Assembly (NCBI GenBank): GCA_902494595.1
Contig: CABUTY010000040.1
Span: forward strand, 1 to 8,323
DNA length: 8,323 bases
DNA from: an uncultured Porphyromonadaceae bacterium
GTDB lineage: Bacteria; Bacteroidota; Bacteroidia; Bacteroidales; Muribaculaceae
Reading direction: 5' to 3'
A program made the translations under genes and the position numbers. Positions 1-5,623 of this stretch are shown in pieces. The stretch's first letter is position 1. The number at the start of each line of letters is the position of its first letter. A model generated the notes under the pieces. That model worked only from the letters and a program-made list of their open reading frames with translations, did no database searches and was not told where the DNA came from.

Positions 1-451
1 AAAGGCCGGCGGCAGGCGTGCGGCTGAAATCATAATTGGCCGACAGCCTGTCGGCCTTAACCCCTTTCCAATAGCGGGCCAGCTGATCTATCCCATTATC
101 GAACTCATGGTTGCCCAGGATGCGGATATCATACTTCATCATATTGAAGAGAGGATATTCCACATCGCCATGGAAATATTTGAAATAGAGGGTACCCTGC
201 ACGGCATCGCCTGCATCGATAAGGAGGACATTCTTCTCTGCCTTTCTGACCGAATCAATCACAGCCATTCGCGGGAGGACACCACCAACGCCATTACGGT
301 CGGTATCGATGTTGCTGTGGGTGTCGTTGGTGGTGAGAAGCACAAGATGCTCGGCATGCAGAGCCATGACGAAGGCTCCGGCAAGCACGAGCATCATTAT
401 GCGCAGCGTCGTTCCGTATATCCTTACGGATATTGAGTCGGCACGCTTCAT
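1..451 (-). CDS. Exported 5'-nucleotidase/UshA-type metallophosphatase, N-terminal part (runs off left edge)
   Basis: This is the first 150 residues of a calcineurin-like metallophosphatase of the 5'-nucleotidase (UshA/YfkN) type. Such enzymes hydrolyse nucleotides or related phosphoesters outside the inner membrane. Residues about 17-33 form a signal peptide (Arg17, then a hydrophobic run ending ALHA), with no lipobox Cys. Metal-ligand motifs follow in family order: TNDTHSN (Asp43, His45), DAGD (Asp82) and GNHEFDNG (Asn114-His115). The later metal-binding histidines and the C-terminal nucleotide-binding domain lie outside the window. The ATG at 451-449 is 4 nt after the gpmI stop, which implies cotranscription and perhaps coupled translation. 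The later Met19/Met20 would remove the positive residues before the hydrophobic core, so the upstream ATG is preferred. Family assignment is firm; the exact substrate cannot be told from this part. Confidence 0.9.
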   Translation of the reverse strand, partial: MKRADSISVRIYGTTLRIMMLVLAGAFVMALHAEHLVLLTTNDTHSNIDTDRNGVGGVLPRMAVIDSVRKAEKNVLLIDAGDAVQGTLYFKYFHGDVEYPLFNMMKYDIRILGNHEFDNGIDQLARYWKGVKADRLSANYDFSRTPAAGL

Positions 452-455
452 AGTG

Positions 456-1967
456 TCAGAATGTTACGAGGTTTTTGCCATCCATGTCCTGAGGCTTCGA
501 GAGGCCCATGAGATGCAGGATGCTGGGAGCCACATCGGCCAGACGGCCGTCGGCACACTTGGCATCCTTATGGCTGCCGATGTAAATGAATGGCACCGGA
601 TTGAGCGAATGCGCCGTATTCGGCGTGCCATCCTCGTTGAGGGCGTGGTCGGCATTGCCGTGGTCGGCGATAATCACCATCTCATATCCCATTCTCTTGC
701 CGGCCTCAACCACTTTCTCCACGCATGTGTCGAGAGTGGCCACAGCCTTCTGTATGGCGGTGTAGACACCGGTATGGCCCACCATGTCGCCATTGGCGAA
801 ATTCACCACGATGAAATCATATTTGTCGCTGTCGATGGCATCCACAAGCTTCTCCGTAACCTCGGGAGCGCTCATCTCGGGCTGCAGGTCATAGGTGGCT
901 ACTTTCGGACTCGGCACCAGAATGCGGTCCTCGCCCTCGAAAGGTGCCTCGCGCCCGCCGTTGAAGAAGAACGTCACATGCGCGTACTTCTCTGTCTCAG
1001 CTATATGCAGCTGCTTCTTGCCCTGACCCGACAGGTACTCGGCGAGCGTGTCGGGAACATCGCTCTTGGCGAAAAGGATATGCACTCCCTCGAAGGAGTC
1101 GTCGTAGGGAGTCATGCAGTAATACTGCAGGTCGGGTATCGGATTCATGCCATCCTCGGCATGCTGAGTGAGCACGGTGGTGAGCTCCTTGGCGCGGTCG
1201 TTGCGGTAATTGAAGAAAATCACCACATGGCCGGCGCCTATACGGCCATCCACATTCTCGTTGACGATAGGCTTGATGAATTCGTCGGTGACGCCCTCGG
1301 CATAGGATTCCTCCACGGCCTTCACCATGTCGGTGGCTCCTTTACCCTCGCCGTACACGAGTAGGTTGTAGGCTTCTTTGACGCGTTCCCAGCGTTTGTC
1401 ACGGTCCATGGCGTAATAACGGCCGCAGACAGTGGCGATGGTTCCGGCCGACTGGGCACAGTGCTCCTGAACTTCTTTAAGGAATCCGGCGCCGCTCTTG
1501 GGATCTGTGTCACGGCCATCCATGAAACAGTGCAGATACACGCGGCTCAGGTCGTAGCTCTTTGCCGTATCGCACAGGGCATACAAATGGTCGAGGCTCG
1601 AGTGGACGCCTCCGGCCGAGGTAAGACCCATGAAATGGATGGGTACATTGTGCTCCCTGGCATAGCTGAAGGCACTGATTATTTCCGGATTCTTGGCAAA
1701 AGAACCGTCGGCAATCGCCCGGTTGATTTTCACGAGGTCCTGATAAACCACGCGGCCGGCGCCTATATTGAGGTGTCCCACCTCGGAATTGCCCATCTGG
1801 CCGTCGGGAAGTCCCACATTCTCGCCGCTTGCCTCAAGCTTCGAATGAGGTTCCTCGGCCATTAGCCTGTCCATATAGGGCGTGGGCGTATTGTAGATGG
1901 CGTCATCCTTCTTATGGTCGCCAAGACCATAACCGTCAAGGATGATAAGCATTGCTTTCTGTAACAT
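456..1967 (-). CDS. gpmI: 2,3-bisphosphoglycerate-independent phosphoglycerate mutase
   Basis: GpmI interconverts 3- and 2-phosphoglycerate in glycolysis and gluconeogenesis, in the cytoplasm, using two Mn ions and a phosphoserine intermediate. The protein is 503 residues, near the usual 505-515. The phosphatase-like metal site is complete: Asp11 (ILDGYG), nucleophile Ser61 (QMGNSEVGH), Asp394 and His398 (NGDMVGHTG), Asp435-His436 (ADHGNADH) and His453 (TAHS). The inserted transferase domain keeps the substrate residues: His122, Arg152-Asp153 (MDGRDTDP), Arg183, Arg189, Arg255 and Arg258 (NYRNDRAKE) and Lys327. The frame stays open upstream to an ATG at 2012, but that would add a lysine-rich tail unknown in the family and cut into the 2013-2043 hairpin. 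The ATG at 1967, preceded by an A-rich stretch, fits better. It lies downstream of rplS and 4 nt before the nucleotidase gene. No promoter of its own was seen in the 102-nt spacer. Confidence 0.97.
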   Translation of the reverse strand: MLQKAMLIILDGYGLGDHKKDDAIYNTPTPYMDRLMAEEPHSKLEASGENVGLPDGQMGNSEVGHLNIGAGRVVYQDLVKINRAIADGSFAKNPEIISAFSYAREHNVPIHFMGLTSAGGVHSSLDHLYALCDTAKSYDLSRVYLHCFMDGRDTDPKSGAGFLKEVQEHCAQSAGTIATVCGRYYAMDRDKRWERVKEAYNLLVYGEGKGATDMVKAVEESYAEGVTDEFIKPIVNENVDGRIGAGHVVIFFNYRNDRAKELTTVLTQHAEDGMNPIPDLQYYCMTPYDDSFEGVHILFAKSDVPDTLAEYLSGQGKKQLHIAETEKYAHVTFFFNGGREAPFEGEDRILVPSPKVATYDLQPEMSAPEVTEKLVDAIDSDKYDFIVVNFANGDMVGHTGVYTAIQKAVATLDTCVEKVVEAGKRMGYEMVIIADHGNADHALNEDGTPNTAHSLNPVPFIYIGSHKDAKCADGRLADVAPSILHLMGLSKPQDMDGKNLVTF

Positions 1968-2012
1968 GTCTATATACTTTTTCTTTTTCGATTTACCATA
2001 TGTTATGCACAC

Positions 2013-2043
2013 AAGGGCGGGTCCGCAGTCCGGACACGCCCTT
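2013..2043 (-). terminator. Strong GC hairpin between rplS and gpmI (attenuator or mRNA-processing candidate)
   Basis: Two 13-nt arms pair with a single mismatch around a 5-nt loop (2013-2025 with 2031-2043; the arms begin AAGGGCG and end CGCCCTT). In the minus-strand transcript the hairpin starts 26 nt after the rplS stop and ends 45 nt before the gpmI ATG. No U-tract follows on either strand, so this is not a classical intrinsic terminator. A partial terminator, or a stability element protecting the 3' end of the rplS message, is the more likely reading. The structure is visible directly; its role is inferred. Confidence 0.5.
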
Positions 2044-2069
2044 ATGTTGTCTGTCGGTATGAAAGCCTG

Positions 2070-2429
2070 TTATGCTTTCTTGGCGTAACGCTCCTTGATA
2101 CGGGCCTTCTTGCCGGTGAGGTTACGCAGATAATAAAGTTTAGCACGACGCACCTTACCAAGCTTGTTGGTAGTGATCGACTCGATGAAGGGCGATTCCA
2201 TGGGGAAGATACGCTCCACGCCTATTCCGTCGGAAATCTTGCGAACGGTAAAGCGCTTCTTGGTACCCTGGCCGTTGATCTTGATCACAACGCCACGGTA
2301 CTGCTGGATACGTTCCTTGTTACCCTCCTTGATTCGGTAGGCTACCGTGATGGTGTCGCCGGGACCGAAATCATCTACTTTCTTCTCGGGAGTGGCGAAT
2401 GCCTGCTCCGCAATCTTTATAAGATCCAT
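2070..2429 (-). CDS. rplS: 50S ribosomal protein L19
   Basis: L19 is a 23S rRNA-binding protein at the interface of the large and small ribosomal subunits. The 119-residue length is typical. Diagnostic segments occur in order: [13 protein letters not shown] (residues 21-33), the conserved [10 protein letters not shown] (40-49), [16 protein letters not shown] (61-76), [11 protein letters not shown] (92-102) and a basic tail, [14 protein letters not shown]. The reading frame stays open far upstream, antisense to folP, to an ATG at 3209. The start is nevertheless the ATG at 2427-2429, because known L19 proteins begin here and a strong promoter with an 80-90 nt leader sits immediately upstream. 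It is the first gene of the minus-strand unit with gpmI and the nucleotidase. The folded leader suggests post-transcriptional control, possibly autoregulation. Confidence 0.98.
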   Translation of the reverse strand: MDLIKIAEQAFATPEKKVDDFGPGDTITVAYRIKEGNKERIQQYRGVVIKINGQGTKKRFTVRKISDGIGVERIFPMESPFIESITTNKLGKVRRAKLYYLRNLTGKKARIKERYAKKA

Positions 2430-2449
2430 TTCGCTATTATTATTTATCA

Positions 2450-2508
2450 GGCAATATAAACGCGCTGCATAAAGAAGCCTCGCGGGCTGTGTCGCGTCAG
2501 AGATTGCC
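2450..2508 (-). promoter_or_regulatory. Structured 5' leader of rplS (candidate ribosomal-protein leader)
   Basis: The minus-strand leader can fold into three nested helices. The outer one is GGCAAU with AUUGCC (2503-2508 pairing 2450-2455). The middle one is ACGCG with CGCGU (2493-2497 pairing 2460-2464). The inner hairpin is AGCC with GGCU (2485-2488 pairing 2476-2479) around a CGCGA loop. The fold ends about 20 nt before the rplS ATG and is followed by an A/U-rich initiation region. Leaders that bind the encoded protein are known for many ribosomal genes. Whether this one binds L19 is inference, because the pairing comes from one sequence without covariation. Confidence 0.45.
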
Positions 2509-2518
2509 AAACCGGACG

Positions 2519-2550
2519 CAAAGTTAGCGATTTTTTTTAATATGAGCAAA
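2519..2550 (-). promoter_or_regulatory. Bacteroidota-type promoter of rplS
   Basis: On the minus strand the -33 element TTTG (complement of 2547-2550, within a T-run) is followed after exactly 20 nt by TAACTTTG (complement of 2519-2526). This is a full match to the Bacteroides TTTG / TAnnTTTG consensus of the primary sigma factor. Transcription should begin near 2510-2513, giving an rplS leader of roughly 80-85 nt. Confidence 0.85.
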
Positions 2551-2566
2551 AAAAGCGTTAACTTCG
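2535..2566 (+). promoter_or_regulatory. Candidate weak promoter of folP, divergent from the rplS promoter
   Basis: The plus strand has TAACTTCG at 2559-2566, one base off TAnnTTTG. It is preceded after 20 nt by TTTT at 2535-2538, one base off TTTG. The position mirrors the rplS promoter across the inverted repeat. The expected start of transcription would fall at about 2571-2574, on or just past the folP ATG, so either the message is leaderless or the true promoter is elsewhere. Confidence 0.35.
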
Positions 2567-2570
2567 CAAC

Positions 2571-3467
2571 ATGCAAGGAAAGAGGGACTATACAATAAGG
2601 CTTCGTGGCGGTCTGATGGACTTCTCGACGCCCAGGGTGATGGGTATCATCAACGCCACCCCCGACAGCTTCTATGCCGGGAGCCGGAGCATTGGCCGCT
2701 GCGGCGCTGTGGCCACGGCCATGCTGACCGACGGCGCCGACATTCTCGATATAGGCGCTTTCTCCACGCGGCCAGGTGCCGATGAGGTTTCCGCCGACGA
2801 GGAGTATTCCCGTCTGGCCGCTGCACTCGAGGATATCCGCCATTGCGTCCCAGACGCCGTAATCTCTGTCGACACTTTCCGTGCCGACATTGCCCGGAAG
2901 GTGGTCGGCGAGTTCAATGTCGACATCATCAACGACATAGGAGGAGGCACCCTCGACCCGGAGATGCGCGACACCGTGGCGGAACTCGGCGTCCCGTATA
3001 TCCTCATGCACACCCGCGGCACACCCTCCACGATGCAGCAGCTTACCGACTATTCCGATGTCTGCGCAGATGTTCTGAGCGACCTGGCCTTCAAGGTCGA
3101 TGACTTCCGTCAGGCCGGTGTCCATGACATAATCGTCGACCCGGGCTTCGGCTTCGCCAAGACCGTCGGCCAGAACTACAGCCTGCTTGCCGCGCTTGAC
3201 ATGTTCCATCAGACAGGATGCCCCGTGCTTGCAGGGCTGTCGCGCAAGACTATGCTCTGGAAACCCCTTGGCATCACTCCCGAGGAGGCCGGCGACGCCA
3301 CTGTGGCCGCAAATACCCTCGCTATAGCTAAAGGCGCCGACATCCTAAGAGTGCACGACGTCCGCCCCGCCGTTCAGGCTTGCCGCATTTTCTCTCTGCT
3401 ATCCCGGAACGCTCCCTCCCCTTTCGAAATCAGAACCTTTGACACACAACAAGACCCTTTGACGTGA
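2571..3467 (+). CDS. folP: Dihydropteroate synthase
   Basis: FolP condenses p-aminobenzoate with hydroxymethyl-dihydropterin diphosphate to give dihydropteroate, in cytoplasmic folate synthesis. It is the target of sulfonamides. The 298-residue TIM barrel shows the family motifs in order: [11 protein letters not shown] (24-34, Asn28 for Mg/diphosphate), [16 protein letters not shown] (55-70), SVDTF with Asp101, NDIGGG (121-126), MHTRGTP (146-152), [10 protein letters not shown] (189-198, pterin-site Asp190 and Lys197), GLSRKTM (222-228) and RVHDV (260-264). A later ATG at 2616 would begin [10 protein letters not shown], but the residues before it resemble the N-terminal strand of Bacteroides FolP as I recall it, so the ATG at 2571 is kept. 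Its stop overlaps the cdaA start in GTGA. Cotranscription with cdaA follows from that overlap. GC content is high, about two thirds in a sampled line. Confidence 0.97.
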   Translation: MQGKRDYTIRLRGGLMDFSTPRVMGIINATPDSFYAGSRSIGRCGAVATAMLTDGADILDIGAFSTRPGADEVSADEEYSRLAAALEDIRHCVPDAVISVDTFRADIARKVVGEFNVDIINDIGGGTLDPEMRDTVAELGVPYILMHTRGTPSTMQQLTDYSDVCADVLSDLAFKVDDFRQAGVHDIIVDPGFGFAKTVGQNYSLLAALDMFHQTGCPVLAGLSRKTMLWKPLGITPEEAGDATVAANTLAIAKGADILRVHDVRPAVQACRIFSLLSRNAPSPFEIRTFDTQQDPLT

Positions 3468-4228
3468 TTGACTTCGGCATAAAAGACATTATAGACATTC
3501 TGATAGTAGCCCTGCTGCTGTTCTATCTTTACCGGCTGATGAGAAACAGCGGCACGCTGTCGCTGTTTTACGGCGTTCTCGCTTTCATAGCCATATGGGT
3601 TGTGGCATATGAAATCTTCGACATGCGCCTTACCGGTACTATCGTCGACAAGTTCATGAGCATAGGCCTTATTGTGCTGGTTATCCTATTCCAGGACCAG
3701 ATCAAGAGGTTTCTGATAGATATCGGGGGCCCGGGGAAGCTGTCGCGGGTAAAACGGATTTTCCGCCACGACAAGAACGATGAGCGTGAACACACGCTGA
3801 TTATGAATGTGGTATACGCCTGCATGTCTATGTCGAAAAGCAAGACCGGAGCCCTGATTGTGATTCAGCGCAAGATGCCGTTGACTGATTATGAAAAGAC
3901 CGGCGATGAGATTGATGCCGATGTAAACCTGCGGCTTATCGAAAATATCTTCTTCAAGAACTCTCCGCTTCACGATGGCGCCATGATTATCGCCGACAAC
4001 AGGATAGCCTCCGTGGGATGCATCCTTCCGGTGAGCCACGACATGAACATACCCAAGAACCTGGGACTTCGCCACCGCGCGGCTCTCGGCATGAGTACCG
4101 TCACCGACGCCATATGTATTGTGGTGAGCGAGGAGACAGGCGGCATTTCCGTGGCCGAGGAAGGCAACTTCCGCCTGAAAGTAAAAGCCATCGACCTCGA
4201 AAACATCCTCGCCTCCTCGCTTAAATAA
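3464..4228 (+). CDS. cdaA: Membrane diadenylate cyclase (DisA_N domain, CdaA type)
   Basis: CdaA joins two ATP into cyclic di-AMP, a second messenger that controls potassium and osmotic balance and cell-wall homeostasis in many bacteria. The 254-residue protein has three N-terminal membrane segments (about 8-24, 33-50, 65-79), a basic linker (about 92-110) and the cytoplasmic DisA_N catalytic domain. Both signature motifs are intact: DGA at 171-173 (SPLHDGAMII) and RHR at 203-205 (LGLRHRAALG). GALIVI (129-134) and SEETGGIS (222-229) are also family-typical. The start is GTG at 3464-3466, overlapping the folP stop by 4 nt, and [13 protein letters not shown] is a usual CdaA beginning. Neither a cdaR nor a glmM gene lies beside it, unlike the Firmicutes operon. 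The gene ends 3 nt from the end of the convergent leucine-rich repeat gene, with no terminator between them. Confidence 0.96.
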   Translation: MIDFGIKDIIDILIVALLLFYLYRLMRNSGTLSLFYGVLAFIAIWVVAYEIFDMRLTGTIVDKFMSIGLIVLVILFQDQIKRFLIDIGGPGKLSRVKRIFRHDKNDEREHTLIMNVVYACMSMSKSKTGALIVIQRKMPLTDYEKTGDEIDADVNLRLIENIFFKNSPLHDGAMIIADNRIASVGCILPVSHDMNIPKNLGLRHRAALGMSTVTDAICIVVSEETGGISVAEEGNFRLKVKAIDLENILASSLK

Positions 4229-4231
4229 GGC

Positions 4232-5581
4232 CTAAAATTTCACTTTCTTGCCTTTACGGATATATACCTTACCGGGAAGAGGGTCATTGACTTCAATACC
4301 ATTGAGATCGTAAATTCTGTTGTCGTTGATGGCCTTGTCCGCAATACATGGATCAGTGCCTGCACCCGGGAACTCCTTCAATTCCACAATCTGATAGAAG
4401 TCCTTCCATCCATCGGCGGCGGCATAGGCGTCTTTGGTTCCCGAAGGCACGTACAAGGTGGCTTTGTCCACATTAGTGACCAGATTCCCTTCGCCATAGC
4501 TGAATTTCGGCGGAGTCATGGCCTTGCAGTAGATGGTCAGCAGTTTGGGACACCGTGAAAGTACGCCTACACTCTTCATCGTAGAAGGCAATGTCAGTTC
4601 CTTAAGTTCCCCCGACGAGAATGCAAAGTCGTCGATAGACTCGAGTCCTTCATTGAATTCTACAATTTCCACCTTGTTGCAGACCGCAAACGCACCCCAT
4701 CCAATCGCTTTGCAATTTCTGGGAAAATGTATAATTCTGAGATTACTGCATTCGCATGCAAGATCAAACGGCAGATACTCTACAGACGCGGCCCTCATGT
4801 CCAGTTCCTCAAGTTGGTAACAACGGTAGAAAGCACCCACGCCGAGCATTTTGCACGTCGATGGAAGTTCTATCTTTTTAACCCGACTGAATGAAAAAGC
4901 TTCTTCTCCAATATATTTAAGTCCTTCCGGCAAAGTTATATCCTCAATGCCGCTACCCGTGAAAGCATGCATTTTAATACATTTTATCGTTTCCGGCAGC
5001 TTTGGCGCAGTATTAAGAGAAAAGCATCCCAAGAATAACCCACTTGCAATAGTATCCACACCATAGGGGATTTCCAACTTGCAGTCAAGACACGAATCAG
5101 CTTCAAACGCACCACTTCCAATCTCTCTGACGCTCGACGGAATATTGACGGTCTTTATATCCAGACAGGCGAGAGAGACTATACCGATTCTTACTATCCC
5201 TTCAGGAAGCCTGATGTTGCGTATTTTAAGACTTGTTTCCGGATTTTCATATACCTTATCTGACCTCCATAACGCCTTGTCGGGCACCTCGTTGTCTTTA
5301 AGCGCAGCTTCCCTGAGATCGAGCATCTCGATGCCGTTGCCGGAATCGGGCACAAAATTCTTCACAGTCGAAAAATCGTCGATGTCCATGGGTCCGACTA
5401 TCACCAGAGTGTCGCAATCCGTCACGCCGCTTGCCTTTATTTTCTCCCCAACCTGCCCGTAACCAGTGGTCTCTATCCGCAGCGTATTCCGGTGCACCGG
5501 CTGTTGGGCGCTGTATCCGCTTCCCGTTCCCAACATCAGCATTGCCATCACCGCTGCCGTATATTCCATAATCGCTTTCAT
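4232..5581 (-). CDS. Exported BspA-like leucine-rich repeat (LRR_5) protein
   Basis: This 449-residue protein is probably a surface or secreted adhesion-type protein; its ligand is unknown. Residues 1-25 form a signal peptide (hydrophobic TAAVMAMLMLGTGSG, likely cleavage after YSA). Residues about 33-90 resemble the short beta domain that often precedes these repeats. From about 120 to 400 there are about nine degenerate repeats of the BspA/LRR_5 kind, pattern LPxxxxxIGxxAFxxC, for example IPSSVREIGSGAFE (147-160), LPEGLKYIGEEAFS (217-230) and FPRNCKAIGWGAFAVC (286-301). The end, NRIYDLNGIEV then GKVYIRKGKKVKF, matches the tail of many Bacteroidales exported proteins and may be a sorting or anchoring element. 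The ATG at 5581 is chosen because it includes Lys2 before the hydrophobic stretch; Met5 is an alternative. It begins 42 nt after the protease gene, without a visible promoter, so cotranscription is likely. Confidence 0.88.
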   Translation of the reverse strand: MKAIMEYTAAVMAMLMLGTGSGYSAQQPVHRNTLRIETTGYGQVGEKIKASGVTDCDTLVIVGPMDIDDFSTVKNFVPDSGNGIEMLDLREAALKDNEVPDKALWRSDKVYENPETSLKIRNIRLPEGIVRIGIVSLACLDIKTVNIPSSVREIGSGAFEADSCLDCKLEIPYGVDTIASGLFLGCFSLNTAPKLPETIKCIKMHAFTGSGIEDITLPEGLKYIGEEAFSFSRVKKIELPSTCKMLGVGAFYRCYQLEELDMRAASVEYLPFDLACECSNLRIIHFPRNCKAIGWGAFAVCNKVEIVEFNEGLESIDDFAFSSGELKELTLPSTMKSVGVLSRCPKLLTIYCKAMTPPKFSYGEGNLVTNVDKATLYVPSGTKDAYAAADGWKDFYQIVELKEFPGAGTDPCIADKAINDNRIYDLNGIEVNDPLPGKVYIRKGKKVKF

Positions 5582-5623
5582 ATCTTTGTACTTTTATGTG
5601 ATTCCTAATTCGTTTATAAGTCT

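Larger units (their letters stand above)
2518..2567. repeat. Imperfect inverted repeat spanning the divergent rplS/folP promoter region
   Basis: The arm at 2518-2537 pairs with 2548-2567 at 17 of 20 positions around a 10-nt centre (2538-2547). Each arm contains a T/A-run and a GTTA-type -7 box, so the symmetry places one promoter-like element facing each way. It may reflect paired promoters rather than an operator for a dimeric regulator. Confidence 0.6.

Noticed and set aside
309..1364. Long plus-strand open frame (351 codons) antisense to gpmI and the nucleotidase gene
   Set aside because: It is the complement of well-recognised coding sequence, crosses the gpmI/nucleotidase junction, resembles no family, and is a typical by-product of GC-rich codon use.
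1968..2012. Upstream ATG extension of gpmI by 15 residues
   Set aside because: It adds a Lys-rich tail not seen in the family and overlaps no conserved position. The ATG at 1967 gives the usual N-terminus just before ILDGYG.
2430..3209. In-frame upstream extension of rplS antisense to folP
   Set aside because: L19 has a fixed length and begins at 2429. The extension runs through the rplS promoter and leader and lies opposite highly conserved folP sequence.
5581..5588. TATCTTTG on the plus strand, a perfect TAnnTTTG box
   Set aside because: No TTTG lies about 20 nt upstream and it would drive only antisense transcription into the protease gene; probably chance.
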